A stretch of DNA of 64,000 nt. Source: an uncultured Microbacterium sp. (GTDB lineage Bacteria > Actinomycetota > Actinomycetes > Actinomycetales > Microbacteriaceae). Below, piece by piece: positions 25,511 to 34,551 of this stretch. The stretch lies in NCBI RefSeq assembly GCF_947489255.1, contig NZ_CANLCY010000005.1:62001-126000 (forward strand), given 5' to 3'. Every line of letters begins with the position of its first letter. Within the stretch, counting starts at the first letter, position 1. The notes beneath the pieces were generated by a model, which worked only from the letters and a program-made list of their open reading frames with translations, did no database searches and was not told the DNA's origin. The position numbers and the translations under genes are program-made.

Positions 25511-27232
25511 GTGACGACCTTCACCATCGGCGAGACCGACTTCCTGCTCGACGGGCGACCGCACCAGGTCATCTCGGGCACGCTGCACTACTTCCGCATC
25601 CACCCCGAGCACTGGGCCGACCGCATCCGCACGGCCAAGGCGATGGGCCTGAACACCATCGAGACCTACGTCGCGTGGAACGCGCACGAGCCGGTGAAGG
25701 GCGAATGGGATGCCACGGGGTGGAACGACCTGGGTCGATTCCTCGACCTGATCGCCGCGGAGGGGCTGCACGCCATCGTGCGCCCGGGACCGTACATCTG
25801 CGCGGAATGGCACAACGGCGGGCTGCCGGTGTGGCTCACCTCGACGCCCGGGATCGGCATCCGTCGCTCGGAGCCGCAGTTCGTGGAGGCGGTGACGCAG
25901 TACCTGCGCCGCGTGTACGAGATCGTCGCTCCCCGCCAGATCGACCGCGGCGGCAACGTCGTGCTGGTGCAGATCGAGAACGAGTACGGCGCGTACGGCT
26001 CCGACAAGGAGTACCTGCACGAACTCGTGCGGGTGACCAAGGAGGCCGGCATCACCGTGCCGCTGACCACCGTCGACCAGCCCATGCCCTGGATGCTCGA
26101 GGCGGGGAGCCTGCCCGAGCTGCACCTCACCGGCTCGTTCGGATCGCGCTCGGAGGAGCGCCTGGCGACCCTGCGCGAGCACCAGACCACGGGGCCGCTG
26201 ATGTGCAGCGAGTTCTGGGACGGCTGGTTCGACTGGTGGGGCAGCATCCACCACACGACCGACCCCGCGGCATCCGCTCACGATCTCGACGTGCTGCTCG
26301 CGGCCGGCGCCTCGGTGAACATCTACATGGTGCACGGCGGCACGAACTTCGGCACCACCAACGGCGCCAACGACAAGGGCCGCTTCGACCCGATCGTCAC
26401 CTCGTACGACTACGACGCGCCGATCGACGAGTCGGGCCACCCGACGGCGAAGTTCCACGCGTTCCGCGAGGTCATCGCGAAGTACGCGCCCGTGCCCGAC
26501 CTGGTGCCCGCGCCCCGGCCCGAGGCGCCCGTGTTCGAGGTCGCCCTCTCGGGCGAGGGCGAGTGGATGCCGGCACCCGCCGATGCGGCCCCCACCGATT
26601 CCCCCGCCACCTTCGAGCAACTGGGCCACCTCGGCCCCCTCGTGCGGTACGACGTCGACCTGCCGTCGTTCACCGGGGTCGCGGCACTGGTGTTCGACGA
26701 GGTGCGCGACCTCGCCTGGGTGCACGTCGACGGCGTCGCCGTGGGACGCCTCTCGCGCGCACTGCGCGAGCGTTCGCTGATGATCCCCGCCGGCGCCCGA
26801 CTGACGGTGCTGGTCGAGGATCAGGGACGCGTGAACTACGCCGACCGGCTCGGCGAGGCGAAGGGGCTCATCGGCGCGGCGACGGTGAACGGCGCCCCGC
26901 TGACCGGATGGACCGCCACGCCGATCGACCTCGACACCGTCGAGGGCTCCGGCACGGGGAAGGCCGGTCGGGCGTTCCTGCGCGGGGCGTTCGACCTCGA
27001 GGCGCCCGCGGATCTGTTCCTCGACACGACGTCGTGGGGCAAGGGCTTCGCGTTCGTCAACGGCTTCTTCCTCGGCCGCTACTGGAACAACGTCCCGCAG
27101 AACACGCTCTACGTGCCGGGACCGGCGACCCGCGCCGGCGTGAACGAGATCGTCGTGCTCGAGCTCGAGCATGCGATCGAGGCCGTGGCGCGCTTCGTCG
27201 CGGCGCCGTCGCTCGGTCAGCTCGAGGAGTAG
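25511..27232 (+). CDS. Beta-galactosidase, glycoside hydrolase family 35
   Basis: Exo-acting galactosidase, 573 residues, cytoplasmic. The GH35 pattern is clear: SGTLHYFRIHPEHWADRI, RPGPYICAEWHNGGLPVWL, acid/base E158 (QIENEYGAYG) and nucleophile E234 (MCSEFWDGWFDWWG), followed by the C-terminal jelly-roll domains. The start is GTG at 25511 with only a weak GAAAG before it, so translation may depend on coupling with the GH51 gene 14 bases upstream. Substrates are likely beta-1,3- or beta-1,6-linked galactose in arabinogalactan fragments. Confidence 0.94.
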   Translation: MTTFTIGETDFLLDGRPHQVISGTLHYFRIHPEHWADRIRTAKAMGLNTIETYVAWNAHEPVKGEWDATGWNDLGRFLDLIAAEGLHAIVRPGPYICAEWHNGGLPVWLTSTPGIGIRRSEPQFVEAVTQYLRRVYEIVAPRQIDRGGNVVLVQIENEYGAYGSDKEYLHELVRVTKEAGITVPLTTVDQPMPWMLEAGSLPELHLTGSFGSRSEERLATLREHQTTGPLMCSEFWDGWFDWWGSIHHTTDPAASAHDLDVLLAAGASVNIYMVHGGTNFGTTNGANDKGRFDPIVTSYDYDAPIDESGHPTAKFHAFREVIAKYAPVPDLVPAPRPEAPVFEVALSGEGEWMPAPADAAPTDSPATFEQLGHLGPLVRYDVDLPSFTGVAALVFDEVRDLAWVHVDGVAVGRLSRALRERSLMIPAGARLTVLVEDQGRVNYADRLGEAKGLIGAATVNGAPLTGWTATPIDLDTVEGSGTGKAGRAFLRGAFDLEAPADLFLDTTSWGKGFAFVNGFFLGRYWNNVPQNTLYVPGPATRAGVNEIVVLELEHAIEAVARFVAAPSLGQLEE

Positions 27233-27236
27233 CCCC

Positions 27237-27300
27237 GCGTGAGGTGCCAGAATTCGTCGCCTAGGGAGTTCTCGAAGCGACGATTCTTGGCACCTCGCGC
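27237..27300. repeat. Intergenic palindrome, type A
   Basis: Imperfect 24-base arms (27237-27260 and 27277-27300, core GAGGTGCCA / TGGCACCTC, ends GTCGC / GCGAC) around a 16-base loop. It fills the space between the GH35 and cupin genes. The structure suggests a REP-like element or an mRNA processing hairpin. I see only one copy in the window. Confidence 0.7.
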
Positions 27301-27331
27301 GGGTCTCCGTCCGGCGACTGAAAGGGACACG

Positions 27332-27769
27332 ATGAGCGACTACGAGATCACCGACATCGGAGCGATGGACGCCTGGCGCGAGCACTTCGGCGGGTTCGTG
27401 CCGGAGCGCTCGCGCGACGGACGACGCGTGGTCGATCACGAGCTGGCGATGCAGTTCATCGGCATGACCGCGAACGCCCTCCTGCCCGGTGAGGATGCCG
27501 GCTACTGGCACACGCACGGCCGGGTCGAGGAGCTCTACGTCTTCCTCGAGGGGCGCGGGCAGATGGGTCTCGACGACGACGTGGTCGACGTCGGTCCCGG
27601 CAGCGTCGTCCGCGTCGGCCAGGGGGTGTGGCGCGTGTGGCGCGCCCTCCCCGAGAGCCCCGGCGAGTTGCGGTGGCTCTGCATCCGCGCGGGAGGGGAG
27701 GCCCTGCCGCACATCCCCGACGACAGCGCCCGTGACGCCGACCGGCCCATGCCGTGGTCGGTCGGCTGA
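27332..27769 (+). CDS. Cupin-domain protein
   Basis: A small protein of 145 residues with one conserved cupin barrel. Motif 1 reads GYWHTHGRVEELYVFLEG (His-X-His and Glu metal ligands) and motif 2 is near DVGPGSVVRVGQGVWRVWRA. It follows the GH35 gene in the same direction behind the type A palindrome, so it may still belong to the operon. Possible roles are sugar epimerase, isomerase or binding protein; the sequence does not decide. AAAGG precedes the start. Confidence 0.75.
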   Translation: MSDYEITDIGAMDAWREHFGGFVPERSRDGRRVVDHELAMQFIGMTANALLPGEDAGYWHTHGRVEELYVFLEGRGQMGLDDDVVDVGPGSVVRVGQGVWRVWRALPESPGELRWLCIRAGGEALPHIPDDSARDADRPMPWSVG

Positions 27770-27929
27770 GCGCACCCCCGGGTCGGGGCGCCACCCCTGA
27801 CGTCCGCCTCGACGCGCGATGAGGCGGCACGTTCCCGGCGGATGCGCGGCGACCTGGCAGCTGAGCGTGCGGTGACGGCGAGGTGCGTGGGGGCCCGCTT
27901 GCACAGCGGGGAACGGGTCTGAGAGAGGC

Positions 27930-28946
27930 CTACGCCGAGGCGCGCCAGACCACCGGAGCGTCCAGCAGGATGCCGCCGGCATCGGCGACCCCGCCCGACA
28001 GCTGAAGCAGCACGGCCTCGGCGGCGGCCGCACCCAGCCCCTCCGCGGGCTGGTCGACGGTGCTGAGCGGCGGATCCGTGCGCAGCGCCCAGGCGCTGTC
28101 GTCGAAGCCCACGACGCCGACGTCGTCGGGCACGCGCCGGCCGGCCGCGCGCAGGGCCTGAACGGCGCCGGCGGCCACGGCATCCGACGCTCCGAAGACG
28201 GCGTCGAGGTCGGGGGCGCGCTCGAGCAGACGCCGCATTCCCGCCTCGCCGTCGGCGAAGGCGTATAGCGGCACGGGTTCGACGAGGCTCTCGTCGAAGT
28301 CGGGGCCGAGGGCCTCGCGGAACCCGGCGAGACGGTCGCTGCCGGAGTCGCGGTCGAGGGCGGCGGCGATCATCCCGATGCGGCGACGGCCGGTCTCGCG
28401 CAACTTGCGGGTGATCGCCCGTGCCGCGCCGAGGTTGTCGATGCCCACCCAGGGCCGCGAGATCCCCGGCGGGTGGCCGACGTAGGCGACCGGGAGCCCG
28501 AGACGCTCGACGACGTCGGTGATGGGGTCGTGATGACGAGCCGAGACGATGACCGCCCCGTCGACGAAGCCGCCGCTGAGGTAGCGCGCGACGCGGTCGG
28601 TGTCGCGATCCGTGTCGACGACGACGCACACCATCTGGTAGTCGGCCTGCGACAGGGCGGTGTTCGCCCCGAGCATGATGCCGCCGATGTTGGGGTCTTC
28701 GAGGAACAGCGAGTGCGGCTCGTGCACGATGAACCCGACCGCCTGCGTGCGCTGACGCACGAGCGTGCGAGCGGCGTTGTTGGGGACGTAGCCGACCTCG
28801 CGGATGGCCGACTGGATGGCCTCGCGCGCGTGATCGGAGACGTAGCCGCCGTTGAGGACGCGGCTCACCGTGCCCCGCGACACCCCCGCGGCCTTCGCCA
28901 CGTCATGCACCGTGCTGCGCCGGCGCCCGGGCGGAGGAGGCGTCAT
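27930..28946 (-). CDS. LacI-family repressor of the GH42 operon
   Basis: A 338-residue LacI/GalR regulator: HTH TVHDVAKAAGVSRGTVSRVL, hinge VPNNAARTLVRQRTQAVGFI, core ending VVGFDDSAWALRTDPPLSTV. It diverges from the GH42 operon, and two identical TGTGCACGTTCACA sites lie in the gap. The ATG at 28946 has no ribosome site, but a TAGGCT box seven bases upstream suggests a leaderless message. A longer frame starting at 29018 would run through the operator and is rejected. The inducer is probably galactose or a galactobiose. Confidence 0.9.
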   Translation of the reverse strand: MTPPPPGRRRSTVHDVAKAAGVSRGTVSRVLNGGYVSDHAREAIQSAIREVGYVPNNAARTLVRQRTQAVGFIVHEPHSLFLEDPNIGGIMLGANTALSQADYQMVCVVVDTDRDTDRVARYLSGGFVDGAVIVSARHHDPITDVVERLGLPVAYVGHPPGISRPWVGIDNLGAARAITRKLRETGRRRIGMIAAALDRDSGSDRLAGFREALGPDFDESLVEPVPLYAFADGEAGMRRLLERAPDLDAVFGASDAVAAGAVQALRAAGRRVPDDVGVVGFDDSAWALRTDPPLSTVDQPAEGLGAAAAEAVLLQLSGGVADAGGILLDAPVVWRASA

Positions 28947-29001
28947 GAGGGTCAGCCTATCGGCAGCGGGGAGTTGACGACCGCGCAGCGCCGTGTCAGT
29001 A

Positions 29002-29060
29002 TGTGCACGTTCACACATTCCGACCCGTCTTTCACGATCGCGAGTGTGTGCACGTTCACA
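29002..29060. promoter_or_regulatory. Two identical LacI operators before the GH42 operon
   Basis: The 14-mer TGTGCACGTTCACA, one base short of a perfect palindrome, occurs at 29002-29015 and 29047-29060, 45 bases apart, between the divergent LacI and GH42 genes. A TTGACG at 28974-28979 could be a -35 box, but I cannot fix the matching -10. Confidence 0.82.
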
Positions 29061-29086
29061 GAACCCCGCAAAGGAGCGCCCACCGG

Positions 29087-31150
29087 ATGCTTGCCGTCGA
29101 CCATCTGGCCCCGCTGGATCGCGAGAGCGATCGAGCGACCGACTCGATCCGCGAGGGCTCCGCTCTGGACGCCCTGACCCGCGAGGGTCTCGTGTTCGGC
29201 TGCGACTACAACCCCGAGCAGTGGGACCGCGCCGTATGGGACGACGACATGCGCCTCATGCGCGAAGCGGGCGTGGACCTCGTGGCCGTCAACATCTTCG
29301 GCTGGTCGTGGATCAACCCCGACCACGGGGTCTGGAGCTTCGACGAGCTCGACGAGGTCATGGACCTCGCGCACGCCCACGGCATCCGGGTGAACCTCGG
29401 CACCGCGACGGCGTCGCCGGCACCGTGGGTGACCACGCGGCATCCCGAGATCCTGCCGGTGGCCGAGGACGGCACGCGCCGCTTCCCCGGCGGGCGCCAG
29501 GCCTACTGCCCGAGCTCGCCGGTCTTCCGCGCCCACGCCGCCGAGCTCAGCCGTCGCGTCGTCGAGCGCTACGCCGACCACCCGGCCCTGGCGATGTGGC
29601 ACGTGTCGAACGAACTCGGATGCCACAACGCCCTGTGCTACTGCGACGCCAGTGCCGCCGCCTTCCGCGAGTGGCTGCGCGCGCGCTACGGCACGGTCGC
29701 CGCACTCAACGCGGCGTGGGGGACGTCGTTCTGGAGCCAGCGCTACAGCGACTGGGCCCAGATCCTGCCGCCGATGGCCGCCCTCTCGCTGCGCAACCCC
29801 GGCCAGCTGCTCGATTTCCAGCGCTTCTCGTCCGACCAGCAGCTCGAGCTGTACCGCGCCGAGGCCGCGATCATCCGCGCGCGCAGCACCGCCCCGGTCA
29901 CGACGAACTTCATGGTCACCGCGCACATCCGCGCGCTCGACTACTTCTCGTGGGCGGGCGACATGGACGTCATCTCCAACGACCACTACCTCGACCGTCG
30001 ACTCCCCGACCCTCTCGCGGAACTGTCGTTCGCGGCCGACCTGACGCGCGGCATCGCCGCGGGCACGCCGTGGCTGCTGATGGAGACCTCGACCGGAGCG
30101 GTCAACTGGCAGCCGCACAACCTCGCCAAGGGCGAGGGCGAGCTCCTGCGCAACGTCGTGTCGCACGTCGCCCGCGGCGCCGACGGCATCTGCTTCTTCC
30201 AGTGGCGCGCCTCGGCCCAGGGTGCCGAGAAGTTCCACTCCGCCCTCCTCCCCCACGCCGGCACCGACACCGCGCAGTGGCGCAGCGTCCTCGAGGTGGG
30301 CCGCACCCTGCGCCGGCTCCAGCCGATCGCGGGAACGCGCGTGGCCTCGGACGCCGCCGTGCTCTTCGACTGGGAGAGCTGGTGGTCGATCGAGAACGAG
30401 GGTCGCCCGAGCGAAGACCTGCGTTACCTCGACCAGGTGCACGCGGCGCACGCGGCGCTGTCCGCGGCCGGCATCTCGACCGACGTCGTCTCGGCCTCCG
30501 CGGACCTGTCGGCCTATCGCCTGGTCGTCGTGTCGGCCTTGCACCTCGTGCGCGACGCCGACGCCGAGGCGATCGCCCGCTTCGTCGAGAACGGCGGCAC
30601 GGCCGTGATCACCTTCGCCAGCGGCATCGTCGACGAGCGCGACCGCGTGCGTCTCGGCGGCTACCCGGGCGCGTTCCGCGACCTGCTCGGGATCGTCTCC
30701 GAGGAGTTCGCGCCGCTCGGCCCCGGCCAGGTCGTCGCCCTCGACGACGGCTCGATCGGTTCGGTGTGGTCGGAGCGTCTGCGCTCCGTCGACGCGGAGG
30801 TCGACGCCCGCTTCGTCGACGGCCCCGCCGCAGGCCTGCCCGCCCGCACCCGCCGCACGGTGGGGGCGGGGTCCGCCTGGTACCTCGCCACCCTGCCCGC
30901 CGCCGAGACGTACCGCGACCTGCTCTCGCGGATCGCCCGGGACGCCGGCATCCGTACCGTGGACGCCCTCCCCGGAGTCGAGGTCGTCCGCCGCGCCGGC
31001 GAGGACCGGGCGTTCACCTTCGTCATCAACCACACCACCGAGTCGGTCGAGATCGCGGCGCACGGGCGCGACGCCCTCACCGGCGAGAGCGTCGACGGCC
31101 CCGTCACGGTCGCCGGTGGTGCCGTCCGCATCATCGAGGAGGCCTCGTGA
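29087..31150 (+). CDS. Beta-galactosidase, glycoside hydrolase family 42
   Basis: Hydrolyses terminal beta-galactose from short imported galactans; 687 residues, no signal peptide. GH42 landmarks: GCDYNPEQW near 38, acid/base E176 (WHVSNELGCH), a Cys pair CYC after it, nucleophile E333 (LLMETSTGAVNW), and the trimerisation and C-terminal domains to the end. The start at 29087 follows AAGGAG. The frame is open further upstream but would cross both operators. The stop overlaps the next permease (GTGA). GH42 enzymes commonly pair with GH30- or GH53-type endo-galactanases. Confidence 0.94.
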   Translation: MLAVDHLAPLDRESDRATDSIREGSALDALTREGLVFGCDYNPEQWDRAVWDDDMRLMREAGVDLVAVNIFGWSWINPDHGVWSFDELDEVMDLAHAHGIRVNLGTATASPAPWVTTRHPEILPVAEDGTRRFPGGRQAYCPSSPVFRAHAAELSRRVVERYADHPALAMWHVSNELGCHNALCYCDASAAAFREWLRARYGTVAALNAAWGTSFWSQRYSDWAQILPPMAALSLRNPGQLLDFQRFSSDQQLELYRAEAAIIRARSTAPVTTNFMVTAHIRALDYFSWAGDMDVISNDHYLDRRLPDPLAELSFAADLTRGIAAGTPWLLMETSTGAVNWQPHNLAKGEGELLRNVVSHVARGADGICFFQWRASAQGAEKFHSALLPHAGTDTAQWRSVLEVGRTLRRLQPIAGTRVASDAAVLFDWESWWSIENEGRPSEDLRYLDQVHAAHAALSAAGISTDVVSASADLSAYRLVVVSALHLVRDADAEAIARFVENGGTAVITFASGIVDERDRVRLGGYPGAFRDLLGIVSEEFAPLGPGQVVALDDGSIGSVWSERLRSVDAEVDARFVDGPAAGLPARTRRTVGAGSAWYLATLPAAETYRDLLSRIARDAGIRTVDALPGVEVVRRAGEDRAFTFVINHTTESVEIAAHGRDALTGESVDGPVTVAGGAVRIIEEAS

Positions 31151-32076
31151 CCACCACCGCTCCCGCCCCCGCGCGGGCCGACCGCTCGGACGCACCGCGG
31201 CCACGCCGCGCGCGCGTGCCGTTCAAGAGCGCGATCGTCATCCTCCTGGCTCCGTTCGCGGTGCTGTTCGCGCTGTTCTACGTGCTGCCGATCGTGTTCG
31301 CGATCGGGCAGTCGCTGCTGGTGGTGCGCCGCGAGGGCACCTTCGGCAAGGCCGAGCTCGTCTTCGGCGGCCTCGCGCAGTACGCCCTGGTGTTCCAGAA
31401 CGAGGCGTTCTGGGCGTCGATGCTGCGCATGCTCGCCTTCGGCGTGGTGCAGGTGCCCGTCATGCTGGGCCTCGCGCTCATCTTCGCGCTGCTGCTGGAT
31501 TCCCCCCTGCTGAAGGGCAAGCGCTTCTTCCGTCTCGCGTTCTTCGTGCCCTACGCGGTGCCGGGCGTCATCGCGGCGATCATGTGGGGCTCGCTGTTCT
31601 CGCCCAACCTGTCGCCCTTCACGGCCCTGACCAAGAACGTCGACTTCCTCGGCGCCGACCTCGTGCTCTGGTCGATCGCCAACGTCGTCACCTGGGTCTA
31701 CGTCGGCTACAACATGCTGATCATCTACTCGTCGCTGTTGTCGATCCCCAGCGAGATCTACGAGGCGGCACGCCTCGACGGCGCGGGCCAGTTCCGCATC
31801 GCGTGGTCGATCAAGATCCCGCTCGTGCGCCCGGCGATCGTGATGACGGCGATCTTCTCGATCATCGGCACGCTGCAGCTGCTCGCCGAGCCCCAGGTGT
31901 TCCGCTCGTTCAGCTCTGCCGTGACGAGCACGTTCACCCCCAACATGACCGTCTACGCCACGGCATCCATCCCCAACGCCAACCTCGCCGCGGCGTTCTC
32001 CGTGGTGCTGGCCGTGACCACCTTCGTGCTGTCGTTCGGCTTCATGAAGTGGATGCAGAAGAAGGGCAACGCATGA
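31147..32076 (+). CDS. Carbohydrate ABC transporter permease (MalF type), GH42 operon
   Basis: CUT1 permease, 309 residues, GTG start overlapping the GH42 stop by four bases. Six predicted helices, EAA loop EAARLDGAGQFRIAWSIKIP, and the same VGYNMLIIYSSLLSIPSE pattern as the permease at 20605-21528. The coupling to GH42 shows that hydrolase and importer are made together, so the importer should bring in the GH42 substrate. Confidence 0.92.
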   Translation: MTTTAPAPARADRSDAPRPRRARVPFKSAIVILLAPFAVLFALFYVLPIVFAIGQSLLVVRREGTFGKAELVFGGLAQYALVFQNEAFWASMLRMLAFGVVQVPVMLGLALIFALLLDSPLLKGKRFFRLAFFVPYAVPGVIAAIMWGSLFSPNLSPFTALTKNVDFLGADLVLWSIANVVTWVYVGYNMLIIYSSLLSIPSEIYEAARLDGAGQFRIAWSIKIPLVRPAIVMTAIFSIIGTLQLLAEPQVFRSFSSAVTSTFTPNMTVYATASIPNANLAAAFSVVLAVTTFVLSFGFMKWMQKKGNA

Positions 32077-32978
32077 GCGCCGTCACCACCTCCCGTCGCC
32101 CCCTCGGCACCCGCGCGGGCGCCCCGCGCTCGGGCGCGATCCGCGAACCCCTCGTCTCACGCACCTCGGCGATGCTCGTCATGGCCGTGTTCACGGTGTA
32201 CTTCCTGCTGCCGCTGTGGTGGCTGCTCGTGGCCTCGAGCAAGAGCACCGGCGACATCCTCACCACGAACCCGCTCTGGTTCGCCGACATGCGCCTGTTC
32301 TCGAACATCGGCGACCTCTTCGCCTACCGCGACGGGATCTTCCTGCGCTGGCTCGGCAACTCGCTGCTGTACGCGGGCCTCGGCGGAGCGGTGGCCACGC
32401 TGCTGGCCGCCATGGCCGGCTACGCGCTGGCCAAGTACCGCTTCCCGGGCCGCGAGCTCGTATTCGACGTGGTACTCGGCGGCGTGCTGGTGCCGGCGAC
32501 CGCCCTCGCCCTGCCGCTGTTCCTCATCTTCAGCCAGGTGCAGCTCACCAACACCTTCTGGGCGGTGTTCCTGCCCTCGCTGGTCAGCCCGTTCGGGGTG
32601 TACCTCGCCCGCATCTTCGCGGCATCCTCCGTCCCCGACGAGCTGCTCGAGGCGAGCCGCCTCGACGGCGCCGGCGAGATCCGCACGTTCTTCACGGTGA
32701 GCCTGCGACTGATGAGCCCCGCGCTGGTCACGATGTTCCTCTTCCAGTTCGTCGCGATCTGGAACAACTTCTTCCTGCCGCTCATCATGCTGCGCAGCGA
32801 AGAGCTGTTCCCCGTGGTGTTCGGCCTCTACGGCTGGAACAACCAGCTCAACCAGATCCCCGAGCTGCGCGGCCTCGTGCTCATCGGCGCACTGCTGTCG
32901 GTCATCCCCCTCATCGTCATCTTCCTGCTCCTCCAGCGCTTCTGGCGCAACGGTCTCGGGACCGGCGCGCTGAAGTGA
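32073..32978 (+). CDS. Carbohydrate ABC transporter permease (MalG type), GH42 operon
   Basis: Second permease, 301 residues, six helices, EAA loop EASRLDGAGEIRTFFTVSLRL and WNNFFLPLIML. It overlaps the preceding permease by ATGA. Its high similarity to 21525-22463 suggests that both importers descend from one duplicated set. A hairpin with 9-base arms (33007-33015 and 33023-33031) lies between its stop and the binding-protein gene. Confidence 0.92.
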   Translation: MSAVTTSRRPLGTRAGAPRSGAIREPLVSRTSAMLVMAVFTVYFLLPLWWLLVASSKSTGDILTTNPLWFADMRLFSNIGDLFAYRDGIFLRWLGNSLLYAGLGGAVATLLAAMAGYALAKYRFPGRELVFDVVLGGVLVPATALALPLFLIFSQVQLTNTFWAVFLPSLVSPFGVYLARIFAASSVPDELLEASRLDGAGEIRTFFTVSLRLMSPALVTMFLFQFVAIWNNFFLPLIMLRSEELFPVVFGLYGWNNQLNQIPELRGLVLIGALLSVIPLIVIFLLLQRFWRNGLGTGALK

Positions 32979-33006
32979 TCCCGTCGGCGGCCCCGGCCGC
33001 CTCCAC

Positions 33007-33031
33007 CCCGGACGCAAACGGCGCGTCCGGG
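33007..33031 (+). terminator. Intercistronic hairpin before the binding-protein gene
   Basis: Perfect arms CCCGGACGC / GCGTCCGGG with a 7-base loop. There is no T-tract and the operon continues, so it is more likely an mRNA processing or stability element than a full stop. Confidence 0.45.
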
Positions 33032-33052
33032 CACCCAGAGAAAGGCATTCCC

Positions 33053-34381
33053 ATGAAGCACAGAATCCTCGCGGCGACATCCGGCGTCGCCCTGTCGGCT
33101 CTGCTCCTCGCCGGTTGCGCCGGAAGCGGGAGCGGCGACGACGCCGCCGCCGCGGCCGACTGCGCCCCCGCCGACGGCCCCGTCACGCTCGAGTTCACCT
33201 CGTGGATCCCCGGGATCGAGAAGGTCGTCGAGATGTGGAACACGGAGAACCCCGACATCCAGGTCAAGGTGCAGACCGGCCCAAACGGCAACAACGGCAC
33301 CTACCAGAACTTCTTCAACCAGATCGCGGCGGGCAACGCCCCCGACCTCGGCCAGATCGAGTACGACGCCCTCCCGAACTTCCTCGTGCAGGACGGCGTC
33401 GAGAACATCGCCGGCTGCTCCGACGTGGTCGCCGCGAAGGACCAGTTCGTCGGCTGGGCCTGGAACCAGGTCGCCCTCGGCGAAGACGGGGCCGTCTACG
33501 GCATCCCGCAGGACATCGGCCCGATGGCGCTGTTCTACCGCAAGGATCTCTTCGAAAAGAACGGCATCGCGATCCCCACCACGTGGGACGAGTACACCGA
33601 GGCCGCCAAGAAGATCCGCGCGCTCGGCGGCTACATCACGAACTTCTCGCAGTCCGACATCAACCAGTTCGCCGGTTTCGTGTGGCAGGCCGGTGGACAG
33701 TGGTTCGGCAACGACGCGGACGGCTGGACCGTCTCGCTCACCGACCCGGCGTCGGAGAAGGTCGCCGACTACTGGCAGTCGCTCATCGACCAGGACCTCG
33801 TCTCGACCTACCCCGCGTGGACCGACGAGTGGAACAACGCCTACAACTCCAGCCAGGTCTGGACCTGGAACTCCGCCGTCTGGGGCGCGAACTCGATCTC
33901 GAGCGGCGCTCCCGACACCGCCGGCGGCTGGGCCGTGGCCGATCTGCCGCAGTGGAACGCGGGCGACGCGGTCTCGGGCAACTGGGGCGGATCGTCGATC
34001 GCCGTGCTCAAGGGCAGCGAGCACCCCTACGAGGCGACGAAGTTCGCCCTGTGGCTGAACACCTCGGAGGAGGCGCTGACCGCGCTGAACGAAGAGGCCA
34101 ACATCTACCCCGCCACGACCGAGGGTCTGAAGCTCCCCTCGCTCACGCAGGGCGTGGAGTTCTACGGCGGTCAGAAAATCTACGACGTCTTCGCCAAGGC
34201 CGCGACCGAGGTCACCCCCGACTTCGTGTGGGGCCCGACGATGACCAAGACCTACGCCGACGTCTCCGACGGCTTCAAGGCCGCGGTCAGCGGCAGCGGC
34301 ACCCTCGCCGACGCCCTGCAGAAGGGCCAGGATGCCACCATCGGCGCCCTGGAGTCGCAGTCCATCCCCGTGAAGAAGTAA
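33053..34381 (+). CDS. Sugar-binding lipoprotein, GH42 operon
   Basis: Solute-binding lipoprotein of 442 residues: signal MKHRILAATSGVALSALLLA with lipobox LAGC. The mature protein shows the SBP_bac_1 pattern (KVVEMWNTENPDIQVKV, YGIPQDIGPMALFYRKDLFE). An AAAGG site lies before the ATG. It closes the operon ahead of a clear terminator. Aromatic residues are abundant in the middle (QVWTWNSAVWGANS), as expected for an oligosaccharide pocket. Confidence 0.93.
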   Translation: MKHRILAATSGVALSALLLAGCAGSGSGDDAAAAADCAPADGPVTLEFTSWIPGIEKVVEMWNTENPDIQVKVQTGPNGNNGTYQNFFNQIAAGNAPDLGQIEYDALPNFLVQDGVENIAGCSDVVAAKDQFVGWAWNQVALGEDGAVYGIPQDIGPMALFYRKDLFEKNGIAIPTTWDEYTEAAKKIRALGGYITNFSQSDINQFAGFVWQAGGQWFGNDADGWTVSLTDPASEKVADYWQSLIDQDLVSTYPAWTDEWNNAYNSSQVWTWNSAVWGANSISSGAPDTAGGWAVADLPQWNAGDAVSGNWGGSSIAVLKGSEHPYEATKFALWLNTSEEALTALNEEANIYPATTEGLKLPSLTQGVEFYGGQKIYDVFAKAATEVTPDFVWGPTMTKTYADVSDGFKAAVSGSGTLADALQKGQDATIGALESQSIPVKK

Positions 34382-34399
34382 CGCCTTCTCCCCCGGCGA

Positions 34400-34429
34400 C
34401 GCCCGCGGATGCTCCGGCATCCGCGGGCG
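34400..34429. terminator. Terminator hairpin after the GH42 operon
   Basis: A perfect 13-base stem (34400-34412 and 34417-34429) with the tetraloop TCCG, between convergent genes. The stem contains the GGATGC/GCATCC sequence that is over-represented across the window. Confidence 0.8.
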
Positions 34430-34551
34430 TTCGGCATTTCCGGGCGCTTTCGCGCGTTCGGGGCGCGATCCTTCCCCTGGGGCGTCATCCTCGCGCCCCG
34501 GACGGGGGAATGCGCCCCGAACCCGGGGAGGGTGGCACGCGGCGCGGCGCC

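Noticed and set aside
27770..27929. Possible small gene between the cupin and LacI genes
   Set aside because: No frame with a plausible start and composition; only GC-rich intergenic DNA is seen.
28947..29018. N-terminal extension of the LacI gene from 29018
   Set aside because: It crosses an operator and precedes the normal LacI helix-turn-helix by an unconserved stretch.
29003..29086. N-terminal extension of GH42 starting MHVHTF
   Set aside because: It would be translated from the two LacI operators; the AAGGAG-preceded ATG at 29087 fits the GH42 N-terminus.
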